From CAVVFX01 sp963777595 (GTDB lineage Bacteria; Acidobacteriota; Terriglobia; Bryobacterales; Bryobacteraceae): 64,000 nt of DNA. Position numbers and translations under genes: made by a program. The notes under the pieces are model-generated. The model worked only from the letters and a program-made list of their open reading frames with translations, had not been told where the DNA came from and made no database searches. The DNA is taken from contig CAVZRE010000040.1 of the NCBI GenBank assembly GCA_963777595.1, positions 220,691 to 284,690 of the forward strand. Direction: 5' to 3'. This document shows, in pieces, positions 56,902 to 64,000 of the stretch. Position 1 is the stretch's first letter. Each line of letters opens with the position of its first letter.

Positions 56902-58251
56902 ATGATCCGCGATCTGCTGGAAGACCTGAAAGGCGAAACCTCAAGCAGTCCATCCGTGGAAACCCAATGGCTTCCATTCACTCCCAATCGCGACTTTTTT
57001 GAGGATCCTAAACTATTTGCAAGGGCGCGAGATGTCTACTACTACGACCCCAAAGGCCGCCCGATTCTCGACGGTGTTTCCGGCCTCTTCACTACCCCCG
57101 CGGGTCATGGACGCCGCGAAATAGCCGACGCTGTTCGTGACCAGATTCTGGAACTCGACTTTACGCCGAGCTTTCTGCGTGCCCATCCTAAGTCATTCCT
57201 GCTCGCGGACCGGGTGGCTGCACTGTTGCCGCCGGAACTAAACCGAATCTTCTTCGTGACATCGGGCTCGGAATCGGTCGATACCGCGATGAAAATCTGC
57301 CTGGCGTATCACCGTGCCCGCCGCGAAGCTTCCCGCACGATGTTCGTTTCGCGCGAACGCGCCTATCACGGCGTGAATTTCGGCGGTACGGCGCTCTCCG
57401 GCATGCTCAACAACCGCAGAACGTACGGTAATACGATCAGCGGCGTAGTGCATATGCGGCACACCTGGCTTCCGGAAAACCGCTTTACTCCTGGGCAACC
57501 AGCGCGTGGCAAGGAACTCGCCGACGACCTGTTTCGCTTTGTTCAACTGCATGGAGCGGAGAACATCGCCGCATGTTTCGTGGAACCCATCGCCGGCTCC
57601 ACGGGCACGCTCGTGCCGCCCGCGGGCTACCTCGAACGCCTCCGTGAGATCTGCGATTCTTATGGCATTCTGCTCGTGTTCGACGAGGTGATCTGTGGTT
57701 TCGGACGGACAGGACAGCCCTTCGCGGCCCAGAGCTTCCGGGTCACCCCGGACCTGATCTGCCTGGCCAAGGCTCTCACCAATGGCAGCGTGCCCATGGC
57801 GGCGGTTGCCGTTAGGCAGAGTGTCTGCCAGACAATTTTCGACGCCGCACCCGCCATGCAACCGGAGTTCTTTCACGGCTATACCTGGTCGGCCCATCCG
57901 GTAGCCTGTGCCGCGGCTCTCGCGGCGCTCGATATCTATGAACGTGAGAGCGTGTTTTCCGCGGGAAGGCAACTTTCGCCTTATTTCCTCGATCGCCTTT
58001 TCCTGCTGAAGGATCTGCCCGGTGTAACGGATATTCGTGGCTACGGCATGCTGGCGGCTCTCGATATCGCGCCGGAAAAGACTCCGGGTCAGCGCGGATA
58101 TCGCCTGCAGAAGCTTCTGTTCGAGCGTGGCCTGCACGTGAAGACCACGGGCGATTCCGTAATCCTGGCGCCCCCGCTGGTGGCGACGCGGGAGCAGATC
58201 GACCAGATGCTTGCGATCCTTGAAGAAGTTCTGAAGGAGGCAGCTTTCTAA
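56902..58251 (+). CDS. Class III (omega-amino acid) aminotransferase
   Basis: PLP-dependent enzyme of 449 residues. Visible: VTSGSESVDTAMKICLAYHR (phosphate contacts), the Asp of LLVFDEVICGFGRTG that holds the PLP nitrogen, and the Schiff-base Lys of CLAKALTNGSVPM. Closest groups are omega-amino acid (beta-alanine) or taurine:pyruvate aminotransferases. The next gene on the same strand is a TSUP exporter, which in taurine users removes sulfite, but no sulfoacetaldehyde acetyltransferase is seen, so that role is only a possibility. Confidence 0.87.
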   Translation: MIRDLLEDLKGETSSSPSVETQWLPFTPNRDFFEDPKLFARARDVYYYDPKGRPILDGVSGLFTTPAGHGRREIADAVRDQILELDFTPSFLRAHPKSFLLADRVAALLPPELNRIFFVTSGSESVDTAMKICLAYHRARREASRTMFVSRERAYHGVNFGGTALSGMLNNRRTYGNTISGVVHMRHTWLPENRFTPGQPARGKELADDLFRFVQLHGAENIAACFVEPIAGSTGTLVPPAGYLERLREICDSYGILLVFDEVICGFGRTGQPFAAQSFRVTPDLICLAKALTNGSVPMAAVAVRQSVCQTIFDAAPAMQPEFFHGYTWSAHPVACAAALAALDIYERESVFSAGRQLSPYFLDRLFLLKDLPGVTDIRGYGMLAALDIAPEKTPGQRGYRLQKLLFERGLHVKTTGDSVILAPPLVATREQIDQMLAILEEVLKEAAF

Positions 58252-58362
58252 CGGTGCATGATGGCGACGAAAAGCCGGCCGGCGTACCGTACGATAGGCG
58301 GTCCTATTTTGCCGGTCAGCCGGCGCAGCCAGCTTTTTCCCGTCGCTTGAGACTGTCAAACC

Positions 58363-59091
58363 TTGCCTCCCGCCACTATCATTGCCGCATTAGCGGCCGC
58401 CGCATTCATGGGCGGTCTGGTACGTGGATCAACCGGCTTCGGTGGCGCGCTGGTGCTCGCGCCCTGTTGTGCGCTGCTGCTCGAACCCAAGGATGCGGCC
58501 GAACTGGTGATTCTGGTTCATGCGTTTACCGGCATGCAGGGATTCCGCCGTTCCGCAGCGTTGGTGAATTGGCGCAGCGTCGTGCCGCTCGCCTTGATGG
58601 CCGTGTTTTTCACCGCGGTTTTCGGCAAACTGCTCGACGGAATCGGGTCGACAGCGAACAAGCGCGTCATCGGAATCGGCATCGTGGTACTGGCGCTCGT
58701 TCAGTTGAGCGGTTGGAAATGGCGGCATCGAAGCGGTCCTCCATCTATCTTCATCGCCGGTCTTTTCGGAGGAGCGTTTACGGCGATCGCAGGCGCCGGC
58801 GGCCCTCCGGCAATTCTTTATTTCTCCGGCGAATCGCGGGATGCGAGTACGATGCGCGCCAATCTGCTCGGTTATTTCGCGATGCTGTACGGCTTTTCGG
58901 CCGTTGTGCTTGCCTGGGAAGGGCGCGCCAGCCGGCAAGGCTTTCTGCTGAGCGTCGTCCTGAGCCCCGTTTTTTACGCCGGAGCGGCTTGCGGCGAAAG
59001 AATCTATCGCCGGCTGGCAGGTGCGCACTTTGACCGCCTGGTAGCCGCGGTCCTCGTCTTTTCGGGCGCCATGTTGGCCCTTCGCGGCTAA
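58363..59091 (+). CDS. TSUP/TauE-SafE family membrane transporter
   Basis: Membrane protein of about 242 residues with seven or so hydrophobic segments. The GGLVRGSTGFGGALVLAP and GLFGGAFTAIAGAGGPPAIL repeats are the two family signatures, suggesting an internal duplication as in all TSUP proteins. Exporters of this family carry organosulfur compounds, sulfite or other small anions. The start TTG at 58363 keeps the first helix; no strong ribosome binding site is seen. It lies 111 bases after the aminotransferase. Confidence 0.82.
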   Translation: MPPATIIAALAAAAFMGGLVRGSTGFGGALVLAPCCALLLEPKDAAELVILVHAFTGMQGFRRSAALVNWRSVVPLALMAVFFTAVFGKLLDGIGSTANKRVIGIGIVVLALVQLSGWKWRHRSGPPSIFIAGLFGGAFTAIAGAGGPPAILYFSGESRDASTMRANLLGYFAMLYGFSAVVLAWEGRASRQGFLLSVVLSPVFYAGAACGERIYRRLAGAHFDRLVAAVLVFSGAMLALRG

Positions 59092-59120
59092 GCTGCCGTA
59101 ATCAAGCACATTGGGATAAC

Positions 59121-62100
59121 ATGATGACTCGTTCGAAAGCTCTCGTTGCATTCCTGTTGGCGGAGGCGTTGGCGTTCGCCCAGGTGACCACGTCGCGTTT
59201 GTCCGGGACGGTTACCGATCCACAAGGCGCAACCATCCTCGGCGCATCCGTGACGTTAGTGAATGAAGCCACCGGGGCGAAGTTCGCAGCCACCACTTCA
59301 GCCTCCGGTTGGGAAGTTCCCGCACTTGATATTGGCTCGTACCGCGTCACGGTTTCAGCCGCCGGCTTCAAGACGGCGGTGATACCGCACGTCGCACTGG
59401 ATGTCGGCACGCCCGGAAGCGCCAACGTGATACTGGAGGTTGGCGCGGTGTCGGATAGCGTCACGGTGAGCGGCGGAGCGCAGTTGATGGAGACCGAGAG
59501 CGCCACCATCAGTTCCACGCTGACGGGCCGGCAAATCAACGATTTGCCCTTTCCCAGCCGCAATGCCTTGGACCTCGCTATCAACCAGGCTGGCGCTTCG
59601 ACGCCCGGAACACAAGTGACCAGCACCTTCAACGGCTTGCCCCAATCGAGCGTCAACACTACGCTCGACGGCGTTAACATTCAGGACAGCTTATTGAAAA
59701 GCGAAAGCGGCAATGGCTTCCTGGCATGGCTGATGCCGCGAGTCGATTCCACCGCTGAAGTGACCATCCAGACCACCGCGCTGGACGCGGCAAGTTCGGG
59801 CGACGGCGCGTCCCAGATCCGCTTCGTGACCAAGAGCGGCACGAACGAGTTCCATGGCGGCGTCTTCTCGCAGAACCGGAACTCCTTTTTTGACGCCAAT
59901 TACTACTTCAACAACGAACGCGGACTGCCGCGCGATCGCATTAATTTGAACCAGTTTGGATTCGACGTCGGCGGCCCGATCAGGCACAACCGGCTGTTCT
60001 TTTTCGCCTCGGACGAAGAGTTGCGGCTGCCGCAGACCGCCAATTCGTCAGCTACCCTGCTGACGCCGAGCGCCATGAATGGCGTGTTCACCTACCTCGG
60101 CAGCAACAAGCAACTGACGTCGATCAACCTGCTTGCGCTGGCCGGAGCGAACGGTTTTCCGAGTACCGTGGATCCAACCGTCTCCAAAATCCTCCAATCG
60201 ATGGCGGCCGATGCCGCGGGCAAAGGTTCATTCGTGAGTGGCGTCGGAACCGCGGCGGACTACAACCGGAATTCTTACTATTTTCAGATCCCCGCTAAGT
60301 TTACGCGCCACTGGCCGACAGTCCGGCTCGACGCCATATTGAACAGCAAGAATCAGTTCAATTTCGTGATGCATTACCAGTCCTACAATGCCCTGCCGGA
60401 CGTGCTGAACGGCTACATTCCGGTGCTGCCCGGCACGGGGACAGTGCTGAATAGCAACTCCGTCGGCCAGACGCGGCGAATCTCCTATTCGCCGTCAATG
60501 GCGCTGCGCTCCACCATCACGCCGCACCTGACGAGTGAAGCCATGTTCGGCATGCAAGCCGGCAGTTTCGTGCTCGACGAGGGCATGTCTCCGGGCTTGT
60601 TCAGCCAGTGGAAAGGCTATGCCGTGGGTTTTAACGGCTACATCAGCAACCCCTACACGGTCGCTTCGCAATCGCGGCGCGACGAGCCGGTATGGAACGC
60701 CCATGAAAGCTTGTCATGGATCAACGGCAAGCACCTGGTCAGTTTCGGCGGCACGTTCGAGCAGATCAACCTGTTTCAGCAGAGCGTCGGAACGGCGACG
60801 ATTCCCCAGGTTACCTTCGGAGTGGCTGCGAATGACCCGGTGGCCACGGGGACGACATCCATGTTCACTGCCGCGAATTTTCCCAACATCAATCCCACCG
60901 ATCTGGCAAGCGCGGAGCAATTGTACGCCGACCTCACCGGCCGGGTGTCCGCCATCAGCCAGTCGGCGAATCTGAATCCGGCGACACACCAGTACGGCTC
61001 GACCCCGGCCACCGACAACGTGCGGCAGCGGGAGTACGGCCTCTACGCGCAGGATTCGTGGAAACTCCTACCCGGCGTCAATCTGACGTACGGACTTCGC
61101 TGGGAAGTGCAGACGCCGCCCACCAATCCAACGGGAAGCTACTCGGAGGCAACGCCGGCCGCCATATGGGGAGTGTCGGGAGTGGGCAATTTGTTCCAGC
61201 CGGGATACATGCCCGGGACACCGTCGCAGTTCTTGCCGACCACCGGCAGCACCACGCCTTACAAGACTTATTACAAAGGTTTCGAACCGTCGCTCGGGAT
61301 TGCGTGGCGCACGCCTTCCGGAAGCGGTCCGTTGGAATGGCTGCTCGGTTCCCATGGCGCGGTCCTGCGCGCCGGTTACTCCATTTCCACCATCCGTGAA
61401 GGACTCGATACGTTCATCTCCAACGGCTGGGGCAGTAACCAGGGCCGCACCCTGACGCTGAACGTGACGCCGGGCAATAATCCGGCGATATTTGGGGCGC
61501 CCGGAAGCGTGTTGTTCAGCAATCCGGCTCTGCCGTCCATGAGTTATTCGACCACGCCGAGCTATCCCATCCCCGTTACAGCGGGCGAGGGTGTCTACGG
61601 CTTCGATCCCAGCCTGCGGCCTGCCTATGTGCAGTCGTGGGACGTGGGCTTGCAGCGCGAGATCACTCCCAACACGGTGGTGGAAGTGCGCTATGTGGGA
61701 AATCACGGGACGGACCTTTGGGAGAAGATCAACATCAACGAAGTCAATATCTATGAGAATGGCTTCCTCGCCCAGTTCGATGCCGCCGCCAACAACCTTG
61801 CCATTGCGCAGAAAGCCAACCCGGCGAGCAGTAATTTCGGCAACCAGGGGCTGCCGGGCCAGCAGAACATTCCCATCATCTCCACGGCGCTCGGCGCCAC
61901 CACCAACACCACATACGCGACTTACCTCCAGCAGGGTCAGGCCGGACGTCTGGCGAATACCATCGCGACGACCGCGACGGATATGGCGAATCTGGTGAAA
62001 GCGGGCTATCCTGCGAATCTCTTTTTCGCCAACCCGGCAGTGGGCAGCGCGCTGGCGATGGAAGTGATGAACCTGGGGAACTCTACTTACAATTCGCTGC

Positions 62101-62969
62101 AAGTGGAAGTGAAGCGGCGCCTGGCCAGCGGGTTGTCGCTGCAAGGCAGTTACGTTTACGCGAAAGCTCTGACCAACGATTTCGCCACTTCCAGCCGTTC
62201 GGGGACGGGCACTTATCCCACCACGCTTCGCAATCTGAGTCTGGACAAAGGACCCTCGCCCTGGGACATCCGCAACGACTTGAAGGCCAACTGGATTTAC
62301 GAATTGCCGTTCGGTCAGGGACGCCGTTTCTTTGGGACTGTACAGAATGGCTTCGCACGGAAGGTTCTCGGAGGCTGGGCACTGTCCGGAGTGACCCGCA
62401 TCCAGTCGGGCACGCCTGAACTGCTGCGCAGCGGACGCCAGGTGGTGAACGCCAATGGCAACGGCGGCCTGGAAGCGGACGGCGGCGTCATTCTGGTCAA
62501 CATGACTGCACGGCAACTGAACTCGATGGTGCATATCACGAAGGCGGGGAACGGTCTGGTCTACTATCTTCCCCAGACGTTGATCAACAATACGGAGGCA
62601 GCGTTCCAGGTGGCCGGCTTGACCCAGTCGAACTTGAATCCCGCGGAGCCCTATATCGCGCCACCGACGACCGCGGGACAGTTGGGCTATCGAATCTTCC
62701 TTTACGGGCCGTGGCAAGAGCATTTCGATGCCAGCCTGATGAAGAAGACTCGCATCCGCGAGAAGTTCGAGTTGGAAATTCGGGCGCAATGCCTGAACGT
62801 CTTCAACACGGCCAACTTTCTGTTGGGAGACGCCGGGGCCCTGGTGAACACGCCCACTATCGGCGCAGGCTTCGGCCAGACTTCCACGGCTTACCGCGAC
62901 TTCACCATAGCCGGGACCAGCAATCCAGGGAGCCGCGTGCTGGAATGGCAGGCGAACGTGCGCTTCTAG
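59121..62969 (+). CDS. TonB-dependent receptor-like outer membrane protein with carboxypeptidase-regulatory domain (second copy type)
   Basis: Protein of 1,282 residues. A signal peptide (RSKALVAFLLAEALAFAQ) leads to a carboxypeptidase-regulatory beta sandwich (LSGTVTDPQGATILGASVTLV), then a plug domain (ALDLAINQAGASTPG) and a barrel with many Asn/Gly/Ser-rich strands. The final residue is phenylalanine (QANVRF), as expected for outer-membrane assembly. It belongs to the same Solibacter-type group as the receptor at 43.3-46.7 kb but is not a close duplicate. Intact; ligand unknown. An ATG three bases downstream is also possible. Confidence 0.85.
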   Translation: MMTRSKALVAFLLAEALAFAQVTTSRLSGTVTDPQGATILGASVTLVNEATGAKFAATTSASGWEVPALDIGSYRVTVSAAGFKTAVIPHVALDVGTPGSANVILEVGAVSDSVTVSGGAQLMETESATISSTLTGRQINDLPFPSRNALDLAINQAGASTPGTQVTSTFNGLPQSSVNTTLDGVNIQDSLLKSESGNGFLAWLMPRVDSTAEVTIQTTALDAASSGDGASQIRFVTKSGTNEFHGGVFSQNRNSFFDANYYFNNERGLPRDRINLNQFGFDVGGPIRHNRLFFFASDEELRLPQTANSSATLLTPSAMNGVFTYLGSNKQLTSINLLALAGANGFPSTVDPTVSKILQSMAADAAGKGSFVSGVGTAADYNRNSYYFQIPAKFTRHWPTVRLDAILNSKNQFNFVMHYQSYNALPDVLNGYIPVLPGTGTVLNSNSVGQTRRISYSPSMALRSTITPHLTSEAMFGMQAGSFVLDEGMSPGLFSQWKGYAVGFNGYISNPYTVASQSRRDEPVWNAHESLSWINGKHLVSFGGTFEQINLFQQSVGTATIPQVTFGVAANDPVATGTTSMFTAANFPNINPTDLASAEQLYADLTGRVSAISQSANLNPATHQYGSTPATDNVRQREYGLYAQDSWKLLPGVNLTYGLRWEVQTPPTNPTGSYSEATPAAIWGVSGVGNLFQPGYMPGTPSQFLPTTGSTTPYKTYYKGFEPSLGIAWRTPSGSGPLEWLLGSHGAVLRAGYSISTIREGLDTFISNGWGSNQGRTLTLNVTPGNNPAIFGAPGSVLFSNPALPSMSYSTTPSYPIPVTAGEGVYGFDPSLRPAYVQSWDVGLQREITPNTVVEVRYVGNHGTDLWEKININEVNIYENGFLAQFDAAANNLAIAQKANPASSNFGNQGLPGQQNIPIISTALGATTNTTYATYLQQGQAGRLANTIATTATDMANLVKAGYPANLFFANPAVGSALAMEVMNLGNSTYNSLQVEVKRRLASGLSLQGSYVYAKALTNDFATSSRSGTGTYPTTLRNLSLDKGPSPWDIRNDLKANWIYELPFGQGRRFFGTVQNGFARKVLGGWALSGVTRIQSGTPELLRSGRQVVNANGNGGLEADGGVILVNMTARQLNSMVHITKAGNGLVYYLPQTLINNTEAAFQVAGLTQSNLNPAEPYIAPPTTAGQLGYRIFLYGPWQEHFDASLMKKTRIREKFELEIRAQCLNVFNTANFLLGDAGALVNTPTIGAGFGQTSTAYRDFTIAGTSNPGSRVLEWQANVRF

Positions 62970-62982
62970 GCGACGTAACTAA

Positions 62983-63489
62983 TCACGTAGGGAAGTCGAC
63001 TTCCTTCTTATACGCCTCAAGCGTGTTGTACACGATGGGGCAATAACATGCCCGGTCGATGAACTGCCACATCCGCGTGGTGATGCGTCCCTCGCCGCGA
63101 ACTACATGGGGGAAGTTGCGGCAGATATCGGGACGGTCTTCGTAAATGGTGCAGTCATTGCCCGAAAGGAAGACACAGCCGGATTCGGTGCGGCGAAGGT
63201 CCCGGGTGCCTTCTTTCTCATTGACCACGGTATATTCGTCGATGAACTTCTGCCGCTTAATCCTCAGCGCCTTCACTAACCGTTCGATGTCACGCTCCGA
63301 CACCTCGACTGTCGCCACGCGACAACAGTTAGCGCAAACGGTACAATCGATCTGCTCTTCAATCTCCTCGCCGATCCGGCGGAAGCGGCGTTCATTGTAG
63401 TCGTGGGTCTTCAGATGGACGCGTAGACGACTGTTCTCTTCGCGTTTCTTTTCGCCAAGGCGTTTAATCTGGACGAGATCGGTAATCAT
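62983..63489 (-). CDS. YkgJ-family cysteine cluster protein
   Basis: Protein of 168 residues. Cysteine pattern DCTVCANCCRVATVEVSERD near residue 50, then SGCVFLSGNDCTIYEDRPDICRNFP further on, and a final CYCP; these form the zinc/iron-cluster-like motif of the YkgJ/UPF0153 family. The ATG at 63489 has AGGA five bases upstream and was preferred over the TTG at 63501. Function of the family is unknown. It follows the histone deacetylase-like gene by about 15 bases on the same strand. Confidence 0.88.
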   Translation of the reverse strand: MITDLVQIKRLGEKKREENSRLRVHLKTHDYNERRFRRIGEEIEEQIDCTVCANCCRVATVEVSERDIERLVKALRIKRQKFIDEYTVVNEKEGTRDLRRTESGCVFLSGNDCTIYEDRPDICRNFPHVVRGEGRITTRMWQFIDRACYCPIVYNTLEAYKKEVDFPT

Positions 63490-63504
63490 TAATTCCTGCA
63501 AGTC

Positions 63505-63825
63505 TCATTCCTGCAAAGCCTGGCCGTGGGCTTGGGCTGCTTTAGTCAACCCGTACAGGTTGTAGCCGCCCTCCAGCACTGAGACCAGCCTACCATTCGA
63601 ATGCTTCGCGGCGATATCGCGCAGGACACGGGTCAGGTCGGCGAAATCACGGTCGGCGAGAGTGAACTGGCCGAGCGGGTCGCCGAGACGCGAATCGAAG
63701 CCCGCCGATACCATGACGAGATCGGGACGGAATTCGTCGGCGGCAGGCTTCAGTCTTTCGACAGCTTGAGTTTGTACGAGCGAGAGGATCAACGATTTGA
63801 ATGCATCTTGTTTTCTTGGAATCAT
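63505..63825 (-). CDS. Histone deacetylase-family protein, C-terminal part only
   Basis: The 106 residues match the last third of the AcuC/HDAC-type family: DEFRPDLVMVSAGFDSRLGDPLG, FADLTRVL, and the final VLEGGYNLYGLTKAA. The catalytic His-Asp and zinc-site region of the first two thirds is not encoded upstream: from about 63790 to the window end the sequence is AT-rich and not continuous with the family. Either the gene is truncated or the assembly joins to foreign sequence here. It precedes the YkgJ gene in one operon. Confidence 0.7.
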   Translation of the reverse strand: MIPRKQDAFKSLILSLVQTQAVERLKPAADEFRPDLVMVSAGFDSRLGDPLGQFTLADRDFADLTRVLRDIAAKHSNGRLVSVLEGGYNLYGLTKAAQAHGQALQE

Positions 63826-64000
63826 TAGCGAATGTATAATAGCTTGCAGCGATTTTTTATTGAATGCAACTTCTTGTTCTCACTTCCCTGCATCATTACC
63901 TTCATGTATACCCTATAACTCCCTATACCATTGAACCACAACCAGGCAACCTGTTCAAGACTTCAGAACTTAGTTGATGTACCCGTCATACTGTTATTAC
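63826..64000. other. AT-rich end segment of unclear origin
   Basis: About 175 bases with much lower GC than the rest of the window and no supported gene. It starts where the histone-deacetylase match ends. It could be a contig-end artefact or a genuine insertion boundary. Confidence 0.4.

Noticed and set aside
59121..62969. The two TonB receptors as a duplicated repeat.
   Set aside because: They share architecture but differ in length and in nearly all segments compared; not a recent duplication.

Overview
The window looks like a piece of an Acidobacteriota chromosome close to Candidatus Solibacter (Bryobacterales). Clues are a C-terminal domain of the type defined in Solibacter (TIGR03437-like) on a secreted beta-lactamase-family protein, two very large TonB-receptor-like proteins with carboxypeptidase-regulatory N-termini, a DUF1549/DUF1553 plus DUF1501 pair, a HAF-repeat PEP-CTERM protein, and high GC content. 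No tRNA, rRNA, CRISPR array or intact insertion sequence was seen. Base quality appears uneven. At least a dozen genes are split by single-base indels, nearly all +1 and mostly in short homopolymers, so I annotate them as frameshifted but probably functional genes.

Layout. 1-8.3 kb: housekeeping genes (coaBC end, family-4 uracil-DNA glycosylase, an HMA-like protein, the Solibacter-type serine hydrolase, an HxlR regulator with an SRPBCC protein, serA, a YqeY protein). 8.2-15.4 kb: OPT transporter, a Tad-like surface protein, the HAF/PEP-CTERM protein, a sterol desaturase-family enzyme and a TMEM175-like channel. 15.4-22.1 kb: a gluconate dehydrogenase subunit 3/GMC oxidoreductase pair convergent with the DUF1501/DUF1553 pair.

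22.2-33.9 kb is the most coherent metabolic unit: one plus-strand operon of molybdenum hydroxylase FAD, 2Fe-2S and Mo subunits, YgeY-type hydrolase, YgfK-like iron-sulfur protein, YgeW-type carbamoyltransferase, carbamate kinase, SsnA-type aminohydrolase and a PLP enzyme. It is the soil-acidobacterial counterpart of the E. coli yge/ygf/xdh/ssnA locus linked to purine and uric acid breakdown. Genes are joined mostly by 4-base ATGA overlaps. YgfK is short and lacks a GltD-like module, and a different fold-type II PLP enzyme sits where diaminopropionate ammonia-lyase would be expected.

34.5-39.8 kb holds a minus-strand three-gene unit: an FkbH-like glyceryl-transfer enzyme fused to a carrier protein, a GT4 glycosyltransferase, and a second GT4 fused to a type II thioesterase, with no PKS or NRPS module nearby. 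This is the best candidate for an undescribed system. 40-46.7 kb has serS, a DUF1254/DUF1214 pair and a TonB receptor. 46.7-53.1 kb is a glycan segment (relict DUF892-like gene, clan-A glycoside hydrolase, glycosyltransferase, UDP-galactopyranose mutase, GH2 enzyme). 53.4-63.5 kb has an amidohydrolase/amino acid permease pair, a class III aminotransferase, a TSUP exporter, the second TonB receptor and a YkgJ protein. The last ~200 bases are AT-rich and interrupt a histone-deacetylase-family gene.
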